From: Streptomyces sp. PH10-H1
Lineage (GTDB): Bacteria > Actinomycetota > Actinomycetes > Streptomycetales > Streptomycetaceae
Direction of reading: 5' to 3'
Length of the DNA: 64,000 nt
NCBI RefSeq assembly: GCF_030063355.1
Contig: NZ_JASISZ010000034.1
Span: 16,118 to 80,117, forward strand
This document shows, in pieces, positions 17,348 to 26,829 of this stretch. The first letter of the stretch is position 1. Each line of letters opens with the position of its first letter. The position numbers and the translations under genes were made by a program. The notes beneath the pieces were generated by a model, which did not search any database, was not told the DNA's origin, and was given only the letters and a program-made list of their open reading frames with translations.

Positions 17348-18289
17348 CTACGGGCGGAGATCGTCGCTGCGCGCGGCGCCCAACCCGACGGCGGTCAGGA
17401 CCCAGGCGGCCACCGCGATCCACAGCAGGACCTGGCCCACGGTGTGCGGCCAGTCGATGCCGGTCGCGTCGGCTGTGGACAGACAGGCGGCGGCGGTCAT
17501 GCCGAGAGGGAACACCGTCGCCCAGCGCCGGATGTCGTAGTGCGGGCGCGGCCAGCGCGCCTCGGCGACCGCCAGGACCGCATACCAACCCAGGGCGAGA
17601 GCGAGCAGTCCGAGCGTGGCGGTGCGCAGCGCGGTGTGCGCGGCGCCGGCCCACACCGGGGATGCGGTGAGTTTGGATCCGGCCAGAGCGGAGATGGCCA
17701 GCGCGCCGCCCGCCACCCACTGATCACCCGCCCCGGTCGCCACCTGCCGGAAGTCGAAGCGCAGGAGAGCATCCAGATACAGCAGCAGTCCGAGGAAGAA
17801 GCAGACCAGCGCCGCCCAGTCCAGCCAGTCACGCCGGCCGCCCGCTGCGAGGACAGCGGCCAGGACGGACAGGCCCTGGGTGGCCACGCACACCAGGAAC
17901 GCCGCCCCCGGCATCCGCCGCTGCCAGTGACGCACGACCGTGAACATCAACCCGGGCCAGCACACCGTGGCCAGCACCAGCAGGATGGCGGCGACGGTCT
18001 GCCAGCCGAACAGGGACAGCCGGACGCCGAGAACCGTGGTGGCGGCGACGGCGGTCAAAGCCGGCGGAGTGTCGGCCTCGGCTTCGAAACGGGCGCGGTC
18101 GCCGAGGAGGCGCGCGGCGAAGTCGCCTGCGAGCAGCAGCCACAGCAGCCCGGTGAGGGCCAGTGCGGCCAGCGACAGGCTGTCGTGACCCGTCTGATGC
18201 AGGCCGATGGAAATGATGCCGGTGGCATTGACGGCGGCGCCGGCCGCCGGCGGAAGGTCGGCCCACCAGTGGCCGGGCGGAGGGTTCAC
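17348..18289 (-). CDS. TDT-family (tellurite resistance/C4-dicarboxylate) membrane protein
   Basis: An integral membrane protein of about 313 residues with ten predicted helices. The N-terminal signature LPPAAGAAVNATGIISIGLH is that of the TehA/SLAC1-like TDT family, whose members are anion or dicarboxylate channels or transporters. I place the start at GTG 18289 (MNPPPGHWWADLPP), because that matches the family's short N-terminus; ATG 18379 would add an atypical basic extension. A TTGACA box lies about 24 bases upstream of that GTG. Substrate unknown; tellurite resistance is only a family label. Confidence 0.7.
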   Translation of the reverse strand: MNPPPGHWWADLPPAAGAAVNATGIISIGLHQTGHDSLSLAALALTGLLWLLLAGDFAARLLGDRARFEAEADTPPALTAVAATTVLGVRLSLFGWQTVAAILLVLATVCWPGLMFTVVRHWQRRMPGAAFLVCVATQGLSVLAAVLAAGGRRDWLDWAALVCFFLGLLLYLDALLRFDFRQVATGAGDQWVAGGALAISALAGSKLTASPVWAGAAHTALRTATLGLLALALGWYAVLAVAEARWPRPHYDIRRWATVFPLGMTAAACLSTADATGIDWPHTVGQVLLWIAVAAWVLTAVGLGAARSDDLRP

Positions 18290-18510
18290 CCTTCCAGCGG
18301 AAGCTGTCGGTCTGTCAACCGCAAACGCAGTGGGCCAATGGGGCCACGTCCGGCCCCGCCTGCAGGAGCCGGGGCTCATGGGCTGGAGTTCCGTCCCTGC
18401 TCTGGACCGTTGAGGTGTTGTCCCGGTACGAGTGAGGGCCTGGCGCATTGCCGGGTTCCCGGGGCAGGACTTTGTGGACCTGACGGCTTCCACACCCCGA
18501 GGAGTTCCTC

Positions 18511-18633
18511 ATGCCTGTCGATCCGACCGACCCGGAGACGTTCGAGAACGACGACGTCACCGAGTTTGCAGCGGAGACCCCCGAGGCGGATGCCTCTCGC
18601 GTCGTAACGCTGGACAAGGACGACTACCGATAG
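18511..18633 (+). CDS. Small acidic conserved protein, 40 aa
   Basis: ATG follows GAGGAG at 8 bases. The peptide starts MPVDPTDPETFENDDVTEFA and ends VVTLDKDDYR. Similar short acidic proteins ending in DEDDYR-like tails are, from memory, frequent in Streptomyces and of unknown function. It could be read as a lanthipeptide-like leader, but there is no Cys and no modification enzyme nearby, so I do not call it a RiPP. Confidence 0.5.
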   Translation: MPVDPTDPETFENDDVTEFAAETPEADASRVVTLDKDDYR

Positions 18634-18803
18634 ATCGCCGCACTCCCGCGCGCCCTCCCCCGCACCACGCCGGGCTACTACGGGCTAGGGCAGAACGGTC
18701 TTCCCAGCACCGTTTTCGATCCGCCAGGCCATGGCCGAGACCGTCACACATGCCCAATGTAAGGTCTGCAAGTGGCTATGGTCTATTACGCGAGGTGGTC
18801 GTG

Positions 18804-19571
18804 ATGGTGGCAGAACTCGCACGGGCATGGGTGGCCGGCTGGGTGCTCTCACGGGAGACCGCGCCGCCGGTCGAGGAGCCGTGGGGCCTTCGGGTCGATG
18901 TCGGGCTGCCGAACCATGTGGCCCGCCATGTGCTGCCCGACGCCGACGAGACGACCGTGCGCAAGGTCGCCGAGACGGTCACCACTCCTGGCACCTGGAT
19001 CAAGGCGTTCGTCCCACCGGAGTCCATGGCCTCTTGGCTCACCCCCGACTGGACATCCGGCGACGCCGGCTTCCTGATGGCCACCGACATTCGCCCCTCG
19101 CCCACCCCCACCCCCGAGGGCTACGAGCTCACCACCGAGACCAGAGGCGCGGTCATCCGCGCGAGTGTGCTCGCCGCTGACGGTTCCATCGCCGCCCGCG
19201 GCCAGATCGCCCCCATCGGCGAGACCGCTGTCATCGACCAGGTCACGACCGATCTCGCCCACCAACGCCGGGGCCTGGGCAGCTTCGTCATGCGCACCCT
19301 TGCGAACGTCGCGACCGAGAAGGGCGCCACCACCGGCGTGCTCGGCGCGACCGTCGAGGGCCGGGCGCTGTACGAGTCGCTGGGCTGGAGCGTGCACGCG
19401 CCGCTCGCCGGTTTCGTCTACAAGGCCGTGGCCGTCTGCCCGTTCCGGACCGGACAACAGCCTCGTTTTCGGCAATTGAGATCGTCGGGAACTCGCGAAA
19501 CAGACGCCGTCGGCGCCGCTCCGCGAGGAATTGCCCGTGAGTTCGAACCAGGCGGCATTGCCCGGCCGTGA
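18804..19571 (+). CDS. GNAT-family N-acetyltransferase
   Basis: A 255-residue protein. The acetyl-CoA motif A is in DQVTTDLAHQRRGLGSFVMR (HQRRGLG loop), followed by GATVEGRALYESLGW, the typical end of the GNAT core. ATG 18804 is preceded by GAGGTGG. The last 45 residues after FVYKA are Arg/Gly-rich and look like read-through beyond a lost stop. Acceptor substrate unknown; no operon partner is evident. Confidence 0.75.
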   Translation: MVAELARAWVAGWVLSRETAPPVEEPWGLRVDVGLPNHVARHVLPDADETTVRKVAETVTTPGTWIKAFVPPESMASWLTPDWTSGDAGFLMATDIRPSPTPTPEGYELTTETRGAVIRASVLAADGSIAARGQIAPIGETAVIDQVTTDLAHQRRGLGSFVMRTLANVATEKGATTGVLGATVEGRALYESLGWSVHAPLAGFVYKAVAVCPFRTGQQPRFRQLRSSGTRETDAVGAAPRGIAREFEPGGIARP

Positions 19572-19649
19572 CCCGTGGTGGCGGTCGCCGCCGCGCCCGC
19601 GGCGCCTCGATATCACCGGCCTCCTGGAAAATCCGGGCGTTTCCGCCAA

Positions 19650-20414
19650 TCAGACGGGTCCCTCGGGAGGTTCGGCAGGATCGGGAGATTCGAGCCGGTA
19701 GCCGTGGCCGCGCAGGGTGGTGATCTCCGGGGGGCGGACGGGGTCCGGTGATGCGGCGGCGGCCTGCTGCAGTCGGCGTCGCAGGGAGGCCATGGTGACG
19801 TCGAGGGTCTTGGTGGGGCCGAACCAGTTCTCGTCCCAGACCTGTGCCATGAGGTCTTCGCGTGGCACCGCGGTGCCCTGGTTGCGGCCCAGCACGGCCA
19901 TGAGTTCGAACTCCTTCGCGCGCAGATCGATTTCCGTTCCGCCGAGCCGGCATCGCCGGGCGGCGATGTCGAGGGTGAGGGCGCCGATCACGACGGTGGC
20001 CGGGTCTTCGGGTGCGGAGGCGGGGCGGCGGCGCAGATGGGCGCGCAGCCGGGCGAGCAGGACGGTGAGGCTGAAGGGTTTGACGAGGTAGTCGTCGGCG
20101 CCCGCGTCGAGGCCCGCGATGACGTCGATCTCGTCGGAGCGGGCGGTGAGGATGACGATGAGCAGGTCGGGGTGGTCCGCGCGGAGGCTGCGGGCGACGT
20201 CGATACCGTCCACGTCGGGCAGGCCGAGGTCGAGCAGGACGACGTCCGGGCGGGCGTCGTGGGCCGCGGTCAGGCCGGAGGCTCCGGTGCGGCACCACGT
20301 CACGGTGTATCCGTTGCCGCGCAGGCCGGTGTGCAGATGGCGTCCGATGGTCTCGTCGTCCTCGATCACCAGGGCGACGGGCCGGTCGGGCGCGGTGGCC
20401 GGAGACATGGGCAT
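19650..20414 (-). CDS. OmpR-family response regulator of the ABC export locus
   Basis: A 254-residue regulator: receiver domain with acidic pocket EDD, phosphoacceptor Asp in VVLLDLGLPDVDG and Lys in YLVKPFS, followed by an OmpR winged helix (RAKEFELMAVL, GPTKTLDVTMASLRRRL, GHGYRLE). It ends the minus-strand cluster after the permease gene, about 115 bases downstream. The histidine kinase at 25416-26732, at the other end of the cluster and divergent, is its likely partner. Starts at 20414 or 20408 are both possible; neither has a strong ribosome site. Confidence 0.85.
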   Translation of the reverse strand: MPMSPATAPDRPVALVIEDDETIGRHLHTGLRGNGYTVTWCRTGASGLTAAHDARPDVVLLDLGLPDVDGIDVARSLRADHPDLLIVILTARSDEIDVIAGLDAGADDYLVKPFSLTVLLARLRAHLRRRPASAPEDPATVVIGALTLDIAARRCRLGGTEIDLRAKEFELMAVLGRNQGTAVPREDLMAQVWDENWFGPTKTLDVTMASLRRRLQQAAAASPDPVRPPEITTLRGHGYRLESPDPAEPPEGPV

Positions 20415-20530
20415 GGTCCGAAGCCTAGGCGGCGCGCGCGGGTAGGGGCGGTGCAGACATCCCGGTACGGATAAGAGCGGGGCAGACACCCGCGGGCGCG
20501 TGGCGCCCGCCCCGCCCGGCGGACCGGCCG

Positions 20531-23191
20531 TCACAGTTCCCGCAGCTCTTCGACGGCCGGACGGCTGGAGGTTCGGGCCGCGGCCAGGGCGGCGGCCACC
20601 AGGGCGGTGAGCGCGGCCAGGAAGGTCAGTCCCAGATACCCCCACGGCACGGCCACCGCCGCGGGCGGTGGGTCGAAGACACCGGTCAGCACCTTGATGA
20701 GCATCTGCGACAGGGCCCAGCCGATGACGGCGCCGCCGAGCACGCCGCCGATGAGCACCGCGGCGGCCTCACTGAGAACCAGACCCCGCAGCTGGCGGCG
20801 CGAGGCTCCCAGCACGGTGGCGATGGCGAAGGTGCGGCGCCGTTCCGCCAGGCCCAGCGCGAGCACGATGCCGCCCGCGCCGGCCGCCAACAGGACCGCG
20901 AAAGCCAGCTCGATCCTCGTCAGCCCGGTGAGGTCGACAGAGGTGAGGCTGGAACCGACCGCGGACCGGGCCTGGGTGACGTCGGTGACGCTCGCGGAGG
21001 TGCCCAGCTGCTGTCGCAGCTTCGCGGCTACGGCCTTCTGGTTCGTGCCGCCGGTGTCGACCAGGAACGCGCCGACCGCGACGTTGCCGGTGGCCTTGGC
21101 GATGTAGTCGGCGTTGGCGATGAAGAAGCTGTCACGCGGAGCGGTGGGGAACTCCTTGACGATGCCCGCGTAGTGGAAGGCGACGGTACGGAACTGCCCG
21201 GTGCGGCCGTCCTGCAGGCGCAGGTTGAGCAGGTCTCCCGGCGCGAGCTGGAAGTCCTTGACCGTCTCGTCGCTGACCAGAATGGAGTCGGGCCGGGCGG
21301 CGAGCCGGTCCATCAGACTCCTGGCGGTGCCGCCGGCGAAATAGGCGTCCTGCAGGGAGGTGGCGGAGGTGATGGTGGCCGGCTGCACCCCGTACAGGTC
21401 CTGCAGATCGGAGCCGACATAGGCGAACCGGTGCTGCACCGGCTCGACATGCCGTACGCCGGGGACGGTGGCCAGGGCGCCGGCCGCGCCCGGTCCGGTG
21501 TGCGTTCCCGGGGACTGGGTCACGGTCACGTCCGCGCCATTGGTCAGCTGGGCATCCACCTCCGCCTGCTGGCGGTAGGTGGCGTTGAACGTCGCGGTGG
21601 AAGCGGCGAAGGACACGGCCAGCGCCAGCAGCACGACCGACCGCGCCAAGGGGCGGTGCTGCCGCGACATGCTCGCGGCGGTCGCCCCGGCCAGCCTGCC
21701 CGCCAAGGGCTTGGCCAGCCGCGCCAGCGGCCGCCTGCCATGGACCAGCGCGAGGGATACCAGCCGCCACAGCAGGAGCGAGGAGCCCAGCCAGAGCAGG
21801 GCCGGGCCCAGGAACGCCCAATAGGAGACCGAGATGGCGGCGACGCCCTCCGGAGCGAGCACCAGCGCGTAGTTGTTGCCGCTGGACGCGCGGAAGACCA
21901 GGAGGGAGACGGCCAGCAGGATGAAGTCCAGCCCCCACCTCCTCCAGAGCGCACCGCGACGCCGCACGACCTCGCTCCGCGCCGCGGCGACGGTGCCGGC
22001 CCGCAGATCGCGCAGTGCGGGCAGTAGGACCACCGCCGCGGCGATGCACAGACCGATGACCACGGCCACGGCGGACCAGCCTGCGGCGGAGGCGACGGTG
22101 GTGCCGAACGACGCGGTGCCGAAGGCGAGCCACCCGGCCAGCGCGGCGATACCGATCCCGGCCAGTCCGCCGGACAGCCCGACCACACCCGCTTCGACGG
22201 CGGCGAGCCGGGCCACCTTGCGGGGCGACAGTCCCCGGGTGCGCAGCAGTGCCTGTTCGCGGCGGCGCCGGTCGGCTCCCGCGCCCGCGAGTGCCGCGGT
22301 CAGCAGGGCCGCCAGGACGGCTCCGGGGGCGCCGAGGAACAGGAAGAGGATCTGGGCGTAGAGGGCGTCCTTACGGGCGGCGTCGAGCGACGCGCCGAGG
22401 TTGTCGCCCACCACAGCGGCACCGGACAGATGTGCTTCGAGGTTGTGGGCCGCCCCGACGACGGCGGAGAACGCGGCGGCGGGATCGTTCGGCAGCCGCG
22501 CGTCGCGTGCGACGTGCACCTGGGTGCTGACCGCGGCCGGGTCCACGGCCTTCACCGGCGCCGTCAGTGTGTCGAACAGCGCGGCAGGCAGCAGCATGAC
22601 GTTGTCGGGCGGCGCGGCGGGCTGCGACGCGGGCGGGGCGCCGATCTTCTGGAACAGCGAGTCGGCCTGCGGCAGGTCGACGACGCCTGCCACCGTGACG
22701 GACGCCGGGCCGGCGCCGGGCCGTTCGATGCGCACGGTGTCGCCCGGAGCCACGTGCAGGTTCGCGGCGGTCTGCTGCGCGAGCAGGACGCCGCCGGCCG
22801 CACCGGTCAACTGCCGGATCTCACCGGGGAACGCCGACCGGTAGCCGTTCGGGATGCCGAGCAGGAGCCCGGAGCCGGTGCTCTGCGTCGAGCCCGCGAC
22901 CGTGGCCTGGAAACCGGTGCTGCGGGCGAAGCCGACCGGCAGCGCCGACCGCACTCCGGCAGCGGTCCGCACCGCTCCCAGGACACGGGCGGGATCGGCT
23001 CCGGGCTGGACCTCCACCTGCCAGTCGACCGCGACGGAGCGAACCGCGCGGGCGGTCATCGTCGACTTCGAGGCGGTGAGGAAGGAGCCGAGTGCGGCAA
23101 TGAGGGCCACCGCCAGCGCGATACCCAGCGCCGTGGCCGACAACCTGCCGCCGCGCCGCCTGAGCAGGCCGCCCAGCCACGTGACGATCAT
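20531..23191 (-). CDS. ABC transporter permease, FtsX/MacB-like, two-repeat
   Basis: An 886-residue permease with one N-terminal helix, a large extracellular domain, three helices, a second extracellular domain, and three C-terminal helices (the FtsX-like repeat twice). The pattern fits efflux ABC systems that pair with LolD-like ATPases. The start overlaps the stop of the ATPase gene upstream (ATGA). With two ATPases and a lipoprotein it probably exports a peptide or responds to an envelope-active compound. Confidence 0.88.
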   Translation of the reverse strand: MIVTWLGGLLRRRGGRLSATALGIALAVALIAALGSFLTASKSTMTARAVRSVAVDWQVEVQPGADPARVLGAVRTAAGVRSALPVGFARSTGFQATVAGSTQSTGSGLLLGIPNGYRSAFPGEIRQLTGAAGGVLLAQQTAANLHVAPGDTVRIERPGAGPASVTVAGVVDLPQADSLFQKIGAPPASQPAAPPDNVMLLPAALFDTLTAPVKAVDPAAVSTQVHVARDARLPNDPAAAFSAVVGAAHNLEAHLSGAAVVGDNLGASLDAARKDALYAQILFLFLGAPGAVLAALLTAALAGAGADRRRREQALLRTRGLSPRKVARLAAVEAGVVGLSGGLAGIGIAALAGWLAFGTASFGTTVASAAGWSAVAVVIGLCIAAAVVLLPALRDLRAGTVAAARSEVVRRRGALWRRWGLDFILLAVSLLVFRASSGNNYALVLAPEGVAAISVSYWAFLGPALLWLGSSLLLWRLVSLALVHGRRPLARLAKPLAGRLAGATAASMSRQHRPLARSVVLLALAVSFAASTATFNATYRQQAEVDAQLTNGADVTVTQSPGTHTGPGAAGALATVPGVRHVEPVQHRFAYVGSDLQDLYGVQPATITSATSLQDAYFAGGTARSLMDRLAARPDSILVSDETVKDFQLAPGDLLNLRLQDGRTGQFRTVAFHYAGIVKEFPTAPRDSFFIANADYIAKATGNVAVGAFLVDTGGTNQKAVAAKLRQQLGTSASVTDVTQARSAVGSSLTSVDLTGLTRIELAFAVLLAAGAGGIVLALGLAERRRTFAIATVLGASRRQLRGLVLSEAAAVLIGGVLGGAVIGWALSQMLIKVLTGVFDPPPAAVAVPWGYLGLTFLAALTALVAAALAAARTSSRPAVEELREL

Positions 23192-23928
23192 GAGGGGTCT
23201 CCCTGGCGTGTGGTGGTCAGCGTGTCCGGACCGGCACTTGCCGGAACGGCCAGTCGGCCGTCGTGCATCGTCCAGCGCGCCGGGAAGCGTTCCCCGACGC
23301 TCGGGTCGTGCGTCGAGACGACCAGCGCCGCGCGTATTTCGTCTGCCGCGGCCAGCAGCACATCGACGATGTGCCGTCCGGTGGCGCCGTCCAGCTGACC
23401 GGTGGGCTCATCGGCCAGCACCAGCCGCGGCCGCAGCGCCAGCACCCGCGCGATGGCGACCCGCTGGGCCTGCCCGCCCGAGAGTTCCTCGGGCAGTTTT
23501 CCGGCCAGGTCGCCCACACCGACCAGGTCGAGGGCGTCTCCCGCCCGCCGCCGGGCCTCGGCCTCGGGCGTGCCGGCCAGGACCATCGGCAGTGCGGCGT
23601 TCTCGGTCACGTCCAGGGTGTTGATCAGGCTGGGGCTCTGGAACACGACACCGATGTCCCGTGCGCGGAGCGTGCCCTCGGCTGGGAAGCAGGGCCAGGT
23701 CACGGTGCCGCCGGTCGGCTCTTCCAGTCCGGCCATCAGGTGCAGCAGCGTGGACTTGCCCGACCCCGAAGGCCCCATGATCGCGATCCGGTCGTACGCG
23801 TGGACCCGGCAGTGGGTGCCGTGCACGGCGACGACCGCGCCCTCCCCCCTGCCGAAGGTCCGCGCGGCGTCCTGGCAGTGCACCAGGACCTCTCCGCCGT
23901 CGCGGCCGGCGGAACTCTCGGCGTTCAT
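23188..23928 (-). CDS. ABC transporter ATPase (LolD/MacB-type), second of the pair
   Basis: 246 residues with Walker A GPSGSGKSTLLHLMAG, signature ELSGGQAQRVAIARVLALRP and Walker B LVLADEPTGQLD, then the switch His in STHDPSV. A complete, canonical MacB/LolD-type ATPase. Overlaps both neighbours by 4 bases, so it is translationally coupled with the other ATPase and the permease. Confidence 0.92.
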   Translation of the reverse strand: MNAESSAGRDGGEVLVHCQDAARTFGRGEGAVVAVHGTHCRVHAYDRIAIMGPSGSGKSTLLHLMAGLEEPTGGTVTWPCFPAEGTLRARDIGVVFQSPSLINTLDVTENAALPMVLAGTPEAEARRRAGDALDLVGVGDLAGKLPEELSGGQAQRVAIARVLALRPRLVLADEPTGQLDGATGRHIVDVLLAAADEIRAALVVSTHDPSVGERFPARWTMHDGRLAVPASAGPDTLTTTRQGDPS

Positions 23929-24614
23929 CGCTCGATCCTTCCGTCGTGCAGGGCCAGGACCCGGTCGGCGACCCGGACGACCTCGGGGCTGTGGGTGACC
24001 ACCAGGACACCGCAGCCGTCCCGCGACCGCTCCCGCAGCAGGTCCAGGACCCGCTGTTCGGTCTGTCCGTCCAGTTCACCGGTCGGTTCGTCGGCCAGCA
24101 GGACATCCGGGTCGTTGGCCAACGCGACGGCCAGCCCCGCGCGGGCGAGTTCACCGCCGGCCAGTTCGTGCGGCAGCGCCCGGGCCCGGCTGCCGAGTCC
24201 GACCTGCTCCAGGAGGCGGTCGACGTCCGGGGCCGTGCCCCGGCGGCGGCCCGCGGCCGACTGGGCGAGACGGACGTTGTCGCGGACGCCGAGGTGGGCG
24301 ATGAGGTTGCCGGTCTGCAGCAGCACACCGATGCGACGGGCCCGCGCCCGGGCCCGTTCGGCTTCCGGCCGGTGGCTGATGCGCTCGCCGCCGATGTGGA
24401 CGACGCCGCCGGCCGGCTCGTCCAGCCCCGCCAGGCAGGCCAGCAGCGTGGACTTGCCGGAACCGGACGGACCGACGACCGCAACCGTCTCCCCCCGCCC
24501 GACCTGCAAGGAGACCCCGCGCAGCGCGAGGGTCTCCTCCTCACCCGAACGGAAGAACCGGTACAGGTCCCGGGCCTGGAGGGCAGGTGCCCCATCGGCA
24601 CCCATCACTGCCAC
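23925..24614 (-). CDS. ABC transporter ATPase, first of the pair, degenerate signature
   Basis: 229 residues with Walker A GPSGSGKSTLLACLAG and Walker B DVLLADEPTGELD. The ABC signature reads ELAGGELARAGLAVALAN instead of LSGGQ, so one composite ATP site is probably weakened. That suggests a heterodimer with the neighbouring ATPase. GTG 24614 and ATG 24605 are both possible starts; the latter overlaps the lipoprotein stop as TGATG. Confidence 0.85.
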   Translation of the reverse strand: MAVMGADGAPALQARDLYRFFRSGEEETLALRGVSLQVGRGETVAVVGPSGSGKSTLLACLAGLDEPAGGVVHIGGERISHRPEAERARARARRIGVLLQTGNLIAHLGVRDNVRLAQSAAGRRRGTAPDVDRLLEQVGLGSRARALPHELAGGELARAGLAVALANDPDVLLADEPTGELDGQTEQRVLDLLRERSRDGCGVLVVTHSPEVVRVADRVLALHDGRIER

Positions 24615-25267
24615 CGAAAGGAGTCGGTGACGATCCGCCAGGGATCGACATTGTCGGCGTTGACCGGACCGGACACGGTGATGACGACCTCCGTGCCGCC
24701 CCGGTGGAAGGCGTACCGCTCGAAGGCATCCCGGACGATCTTGCCGGTCACCGGGTCGGGAGCCGAGTTGCCCTGGTAGGTGAGCAGCACGGCCGCTCCG
24801 CCCTGCCGGGAGGTCTGCGAGGCCTTGCCCATCGTGAACGCGGGTACCTGCCGCGACAGTTCCGGTACCACCGATGTCGTCGCGGCCTGCACCGTGGGGG
24901 CGGTCGGGGTGGCGCTGCGCGACATCTCCACGCGGTTGAGCTTGTCGGTGAAGACCGTCACACCGCCCGTCTCGGTACGGGCCCAGCCCTCGGGCACCTT
25001 GACCGTGAAACCGGCCCCGGCCGGGCTGTACGCGACGTAGGCCTGGTTGTCGGGGATGTCACCGGCGGGATTGGACTCCACCGGGGCCGGCGTCTGGCCG
25101 CCTGCGGAGGAGCCGGGGGCGGACGGCCCGGTGGACGGGGAGGAACCGGCCGTCGTGGGACCGGCCGGCGGTGTCTGAGTACCGCCCGAACCGCTGCACC
25201 CGGCGACGGCCGCCGCTGCCAGCGCGGCGCCGGTGAAGGTGACGGCGAGAGAGCGTCGCAAGCTCAT
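24605..25267 (-). CDS. Secreted lipoprotein of the ABC locus
   Basis: 220 residues. The N-terminus has an Arg pair, a hydrophobic core and a lipobox AVAGC (MSLRRSLAVTFTGAALAAAA, then VAGCSGSG), so it should be lipid-anchored outside the membrane. A Gly/Thr/Pro/Ser-rich linker follows, then a compact domain (TPPAGPT to IVTDSFRWQ) of unknown family with a mixed alpha/beta look. First gene of the operon with the ATPases and permease and divergent from the histidine kinase; it may be the periplasmic-side adaptor or a sensor of the exported compound. Confidence 0.75.
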   Translation of the reverse strand: MSLRRSLAVTFTGAALAAAAVAGCSGSGGTQTPPAGPTTAGSSPSTGPSAPGSSAGGQTPAPVESNPAGDIPDNQAYVAYSPAGAGFTVKVPEGWARTETGGVTVFTDKLNRVEMSRSATPTAPTVQAATTSVVPELSRQVPAFTMGKASQTSRQGGAAVLLTYQGNSAPDPVTGKIVRDAFERYAFHRGGTEVVITVSGPVNADNVDPWRIVTDSFRWQ

Positions 25268-25415
25268 GGTGGCCTCCGCAGGGGATATGGCGATCACCCT
25301 GACGTTATGGAGAGCCTGGTTAAGGCCCGGCGCGATAAGGGTTAGAGGACGGCAAAACGTCGTTGCCGTCACGCCGGGCCCGGTCTGGGCGCTCCCCGGC
25401 GCTCATGATGGGGGC

Positions 25416-26732
25416 ATGAGACAGCGTGTGGTCCGGGTGGCCGTGGCCGCCGTCCTGGTGGCCCTCGTCCTGCTCGCCGTGCCTCTGGCAGCAGGGATCC
25501 AGCGGTCCTTCTTCGACGACGAGCGCGGCGAACTGGAGCGTATTGCCCTGGCGGCCGCCGTGGGCGTCGGGCCGCAGTTCGCCGTCGGTGACGGCGTCGA
25601 ACTTCCGGACCAGGAATCAGGCGGCCAGCTCGGCGTGTACGACCTGACGATGCGGCTGCGCGCCGGTACCGGAACGCCGCAGGCGGACGATGTGACGCGG
25701 CGCGCGGCGCGCGGAACGGTGGTCCGCGGGCATACCGGCGGGAAACTGGTCGTCGCCGTACCCGTCTCGTCCTCCGAGAAGGTCATCGGCGTGGTCCGGG
25801 CGACGGCGACGACATCGGAGGTATGGAAGCGCGTGCTGCTGGCCTGGCTGGGGCTGCTGGGCGCCGTCCTGCTCGCCCTGGGCGCCGCGATCGCGGTCGC
25901 CCGCCACCAGGCACGCGCGCTGAGCACTCCGCTGGAGGCCCTGTCCGCCACCGCTCAGGCCGTTGCCGACGGCGATCTCACCGCGCGCGCCGAACACTGC
26001 GGCATCGCCGAGATCGATCAACTGGTCACCACGCAGAACACGATGGTCGAACGGCTGACCAGACTCCTACAACACGAACGGCACTTCAGCGCCAACGCCT
26101 CCCATCAACTGCGGACACCACTGGCAGGCCTGCAGCTCGGGCTCGAGGCCGCCCTGAACGCACCGCGGGAACCGGGGAGCAGCCTGCGGCCGGCGCTCGA
26201 AGAAGCTCTGGAGGCGTCGCGTCATCTCCAGCGGACCATTGACGAGGTACTGCGGCTGGCCCGGGCCGACTCCGGAGGTCCGGTCTCCACACCCGACGAG
26301 ACCGCCGCCGACCTTCTGGAGCGGGCGGCACGCCGCTGGCACGGCGCGTTCGCCGATGCCGGACGCCGCCTGGACATCGATGTGCGGCCCGAGGCACGCT
26401 CCCTTCGCCTCCCGGGGCGCGCCACCGACCAGATCCTCGACGTACTGCTCGACAACGCGCTGCGGCACGGCCGGGGCACCGCGACGGTGACGGTGCGCGA
26501 AGCCACGGGAGCGATCGCGGTGGACGTGACCGACGAAGGTGCCCTGCGCATCGCCCCGCAGACCGCCTTCGAGCGCGGCGCCACCACCGGGTCCGGCAAC
26601 GGCATCGGGCTCTCCTTCGCGCGCGAGCTGGCCGAGGCGGCCGGGGGCCGCCTCACCGCCAGCGGCACCGACCCGACGGCCTTCACCCTGCTGCTCCCGG
26701 ACACCGACCGGACACCGAACGGTGAACGGTGA
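25416..26732 (+). CDS. Sensor histidine kinase of the ABC locus
   Basis: 438 residues: a transmembrane helix near residues 5-27, an extracellular sensor of about 110 residues, a second helix near 147-166, a HAMP-like segment (ALSTPLEALSATAQAVADGD), the H-box SANASHQLRTPLAG, N-box DNALRHGRG and G-box GNGIGLSFA. A full membrane kinase of the EnvZ/CpxA kind. It reads away from the lipoprotein gene; the 148-base gap between them is the control region of both. The response regulator at 19650-20414 is the probable partner. Confidence 0.88.
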   Translation: MRQRVVRVAVAAVLVALVLLAVPLAAGIQRSFFDDERGELERIALAAAVGVGPQFAVGDGVELPDQESGGQLGVYDLTMRLRAGTGTPQADDVTRRAARGTVVRGHTGGKLVVAVPVSSSEKVIGVVRATATTSEVWKRVLLAWLGLLGAVLLALGAAIAVARHQARALSTPLEALSATAQAVADGDLTARAEHCGIAEIDQLVTTQNTMVERLTRLLQHERHFSANASHQLRTPLAGLQLGLEAALNAPREPGSSLRPALEEALEASRHLQRTIDEVLRLARADSGGPVSTPDETAADLLERAARRWHGAFADAGRRLDIDVRPEARSLRLPGRATDQILDVLLDNALRHGRGTATVTVREATGAIAVDVTDEGALRIAPQTAFERGATTGSGNGIGLSFARELAEAAGGRLTASGTDPTAFTLLLPDTDRTPNGER

Positions 26733-26829
26733 ACGCCGGTCGCGCGGTTGCGCAGCGGGGGTGAGTCGCCGTGCCGGTCACCGACCGGTTGTCGCGGCCG
26801 ACGAGAACACCGTCCGTCACCCCACGGGG

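Noticed and set aside
18511..18633. Lanthipeptide or other RiPP precursor
   Set aside because: No Cys, no Ser/Thr-rich core, and no modification enzyme nearby; kept as a small acidic protein of unknown function.
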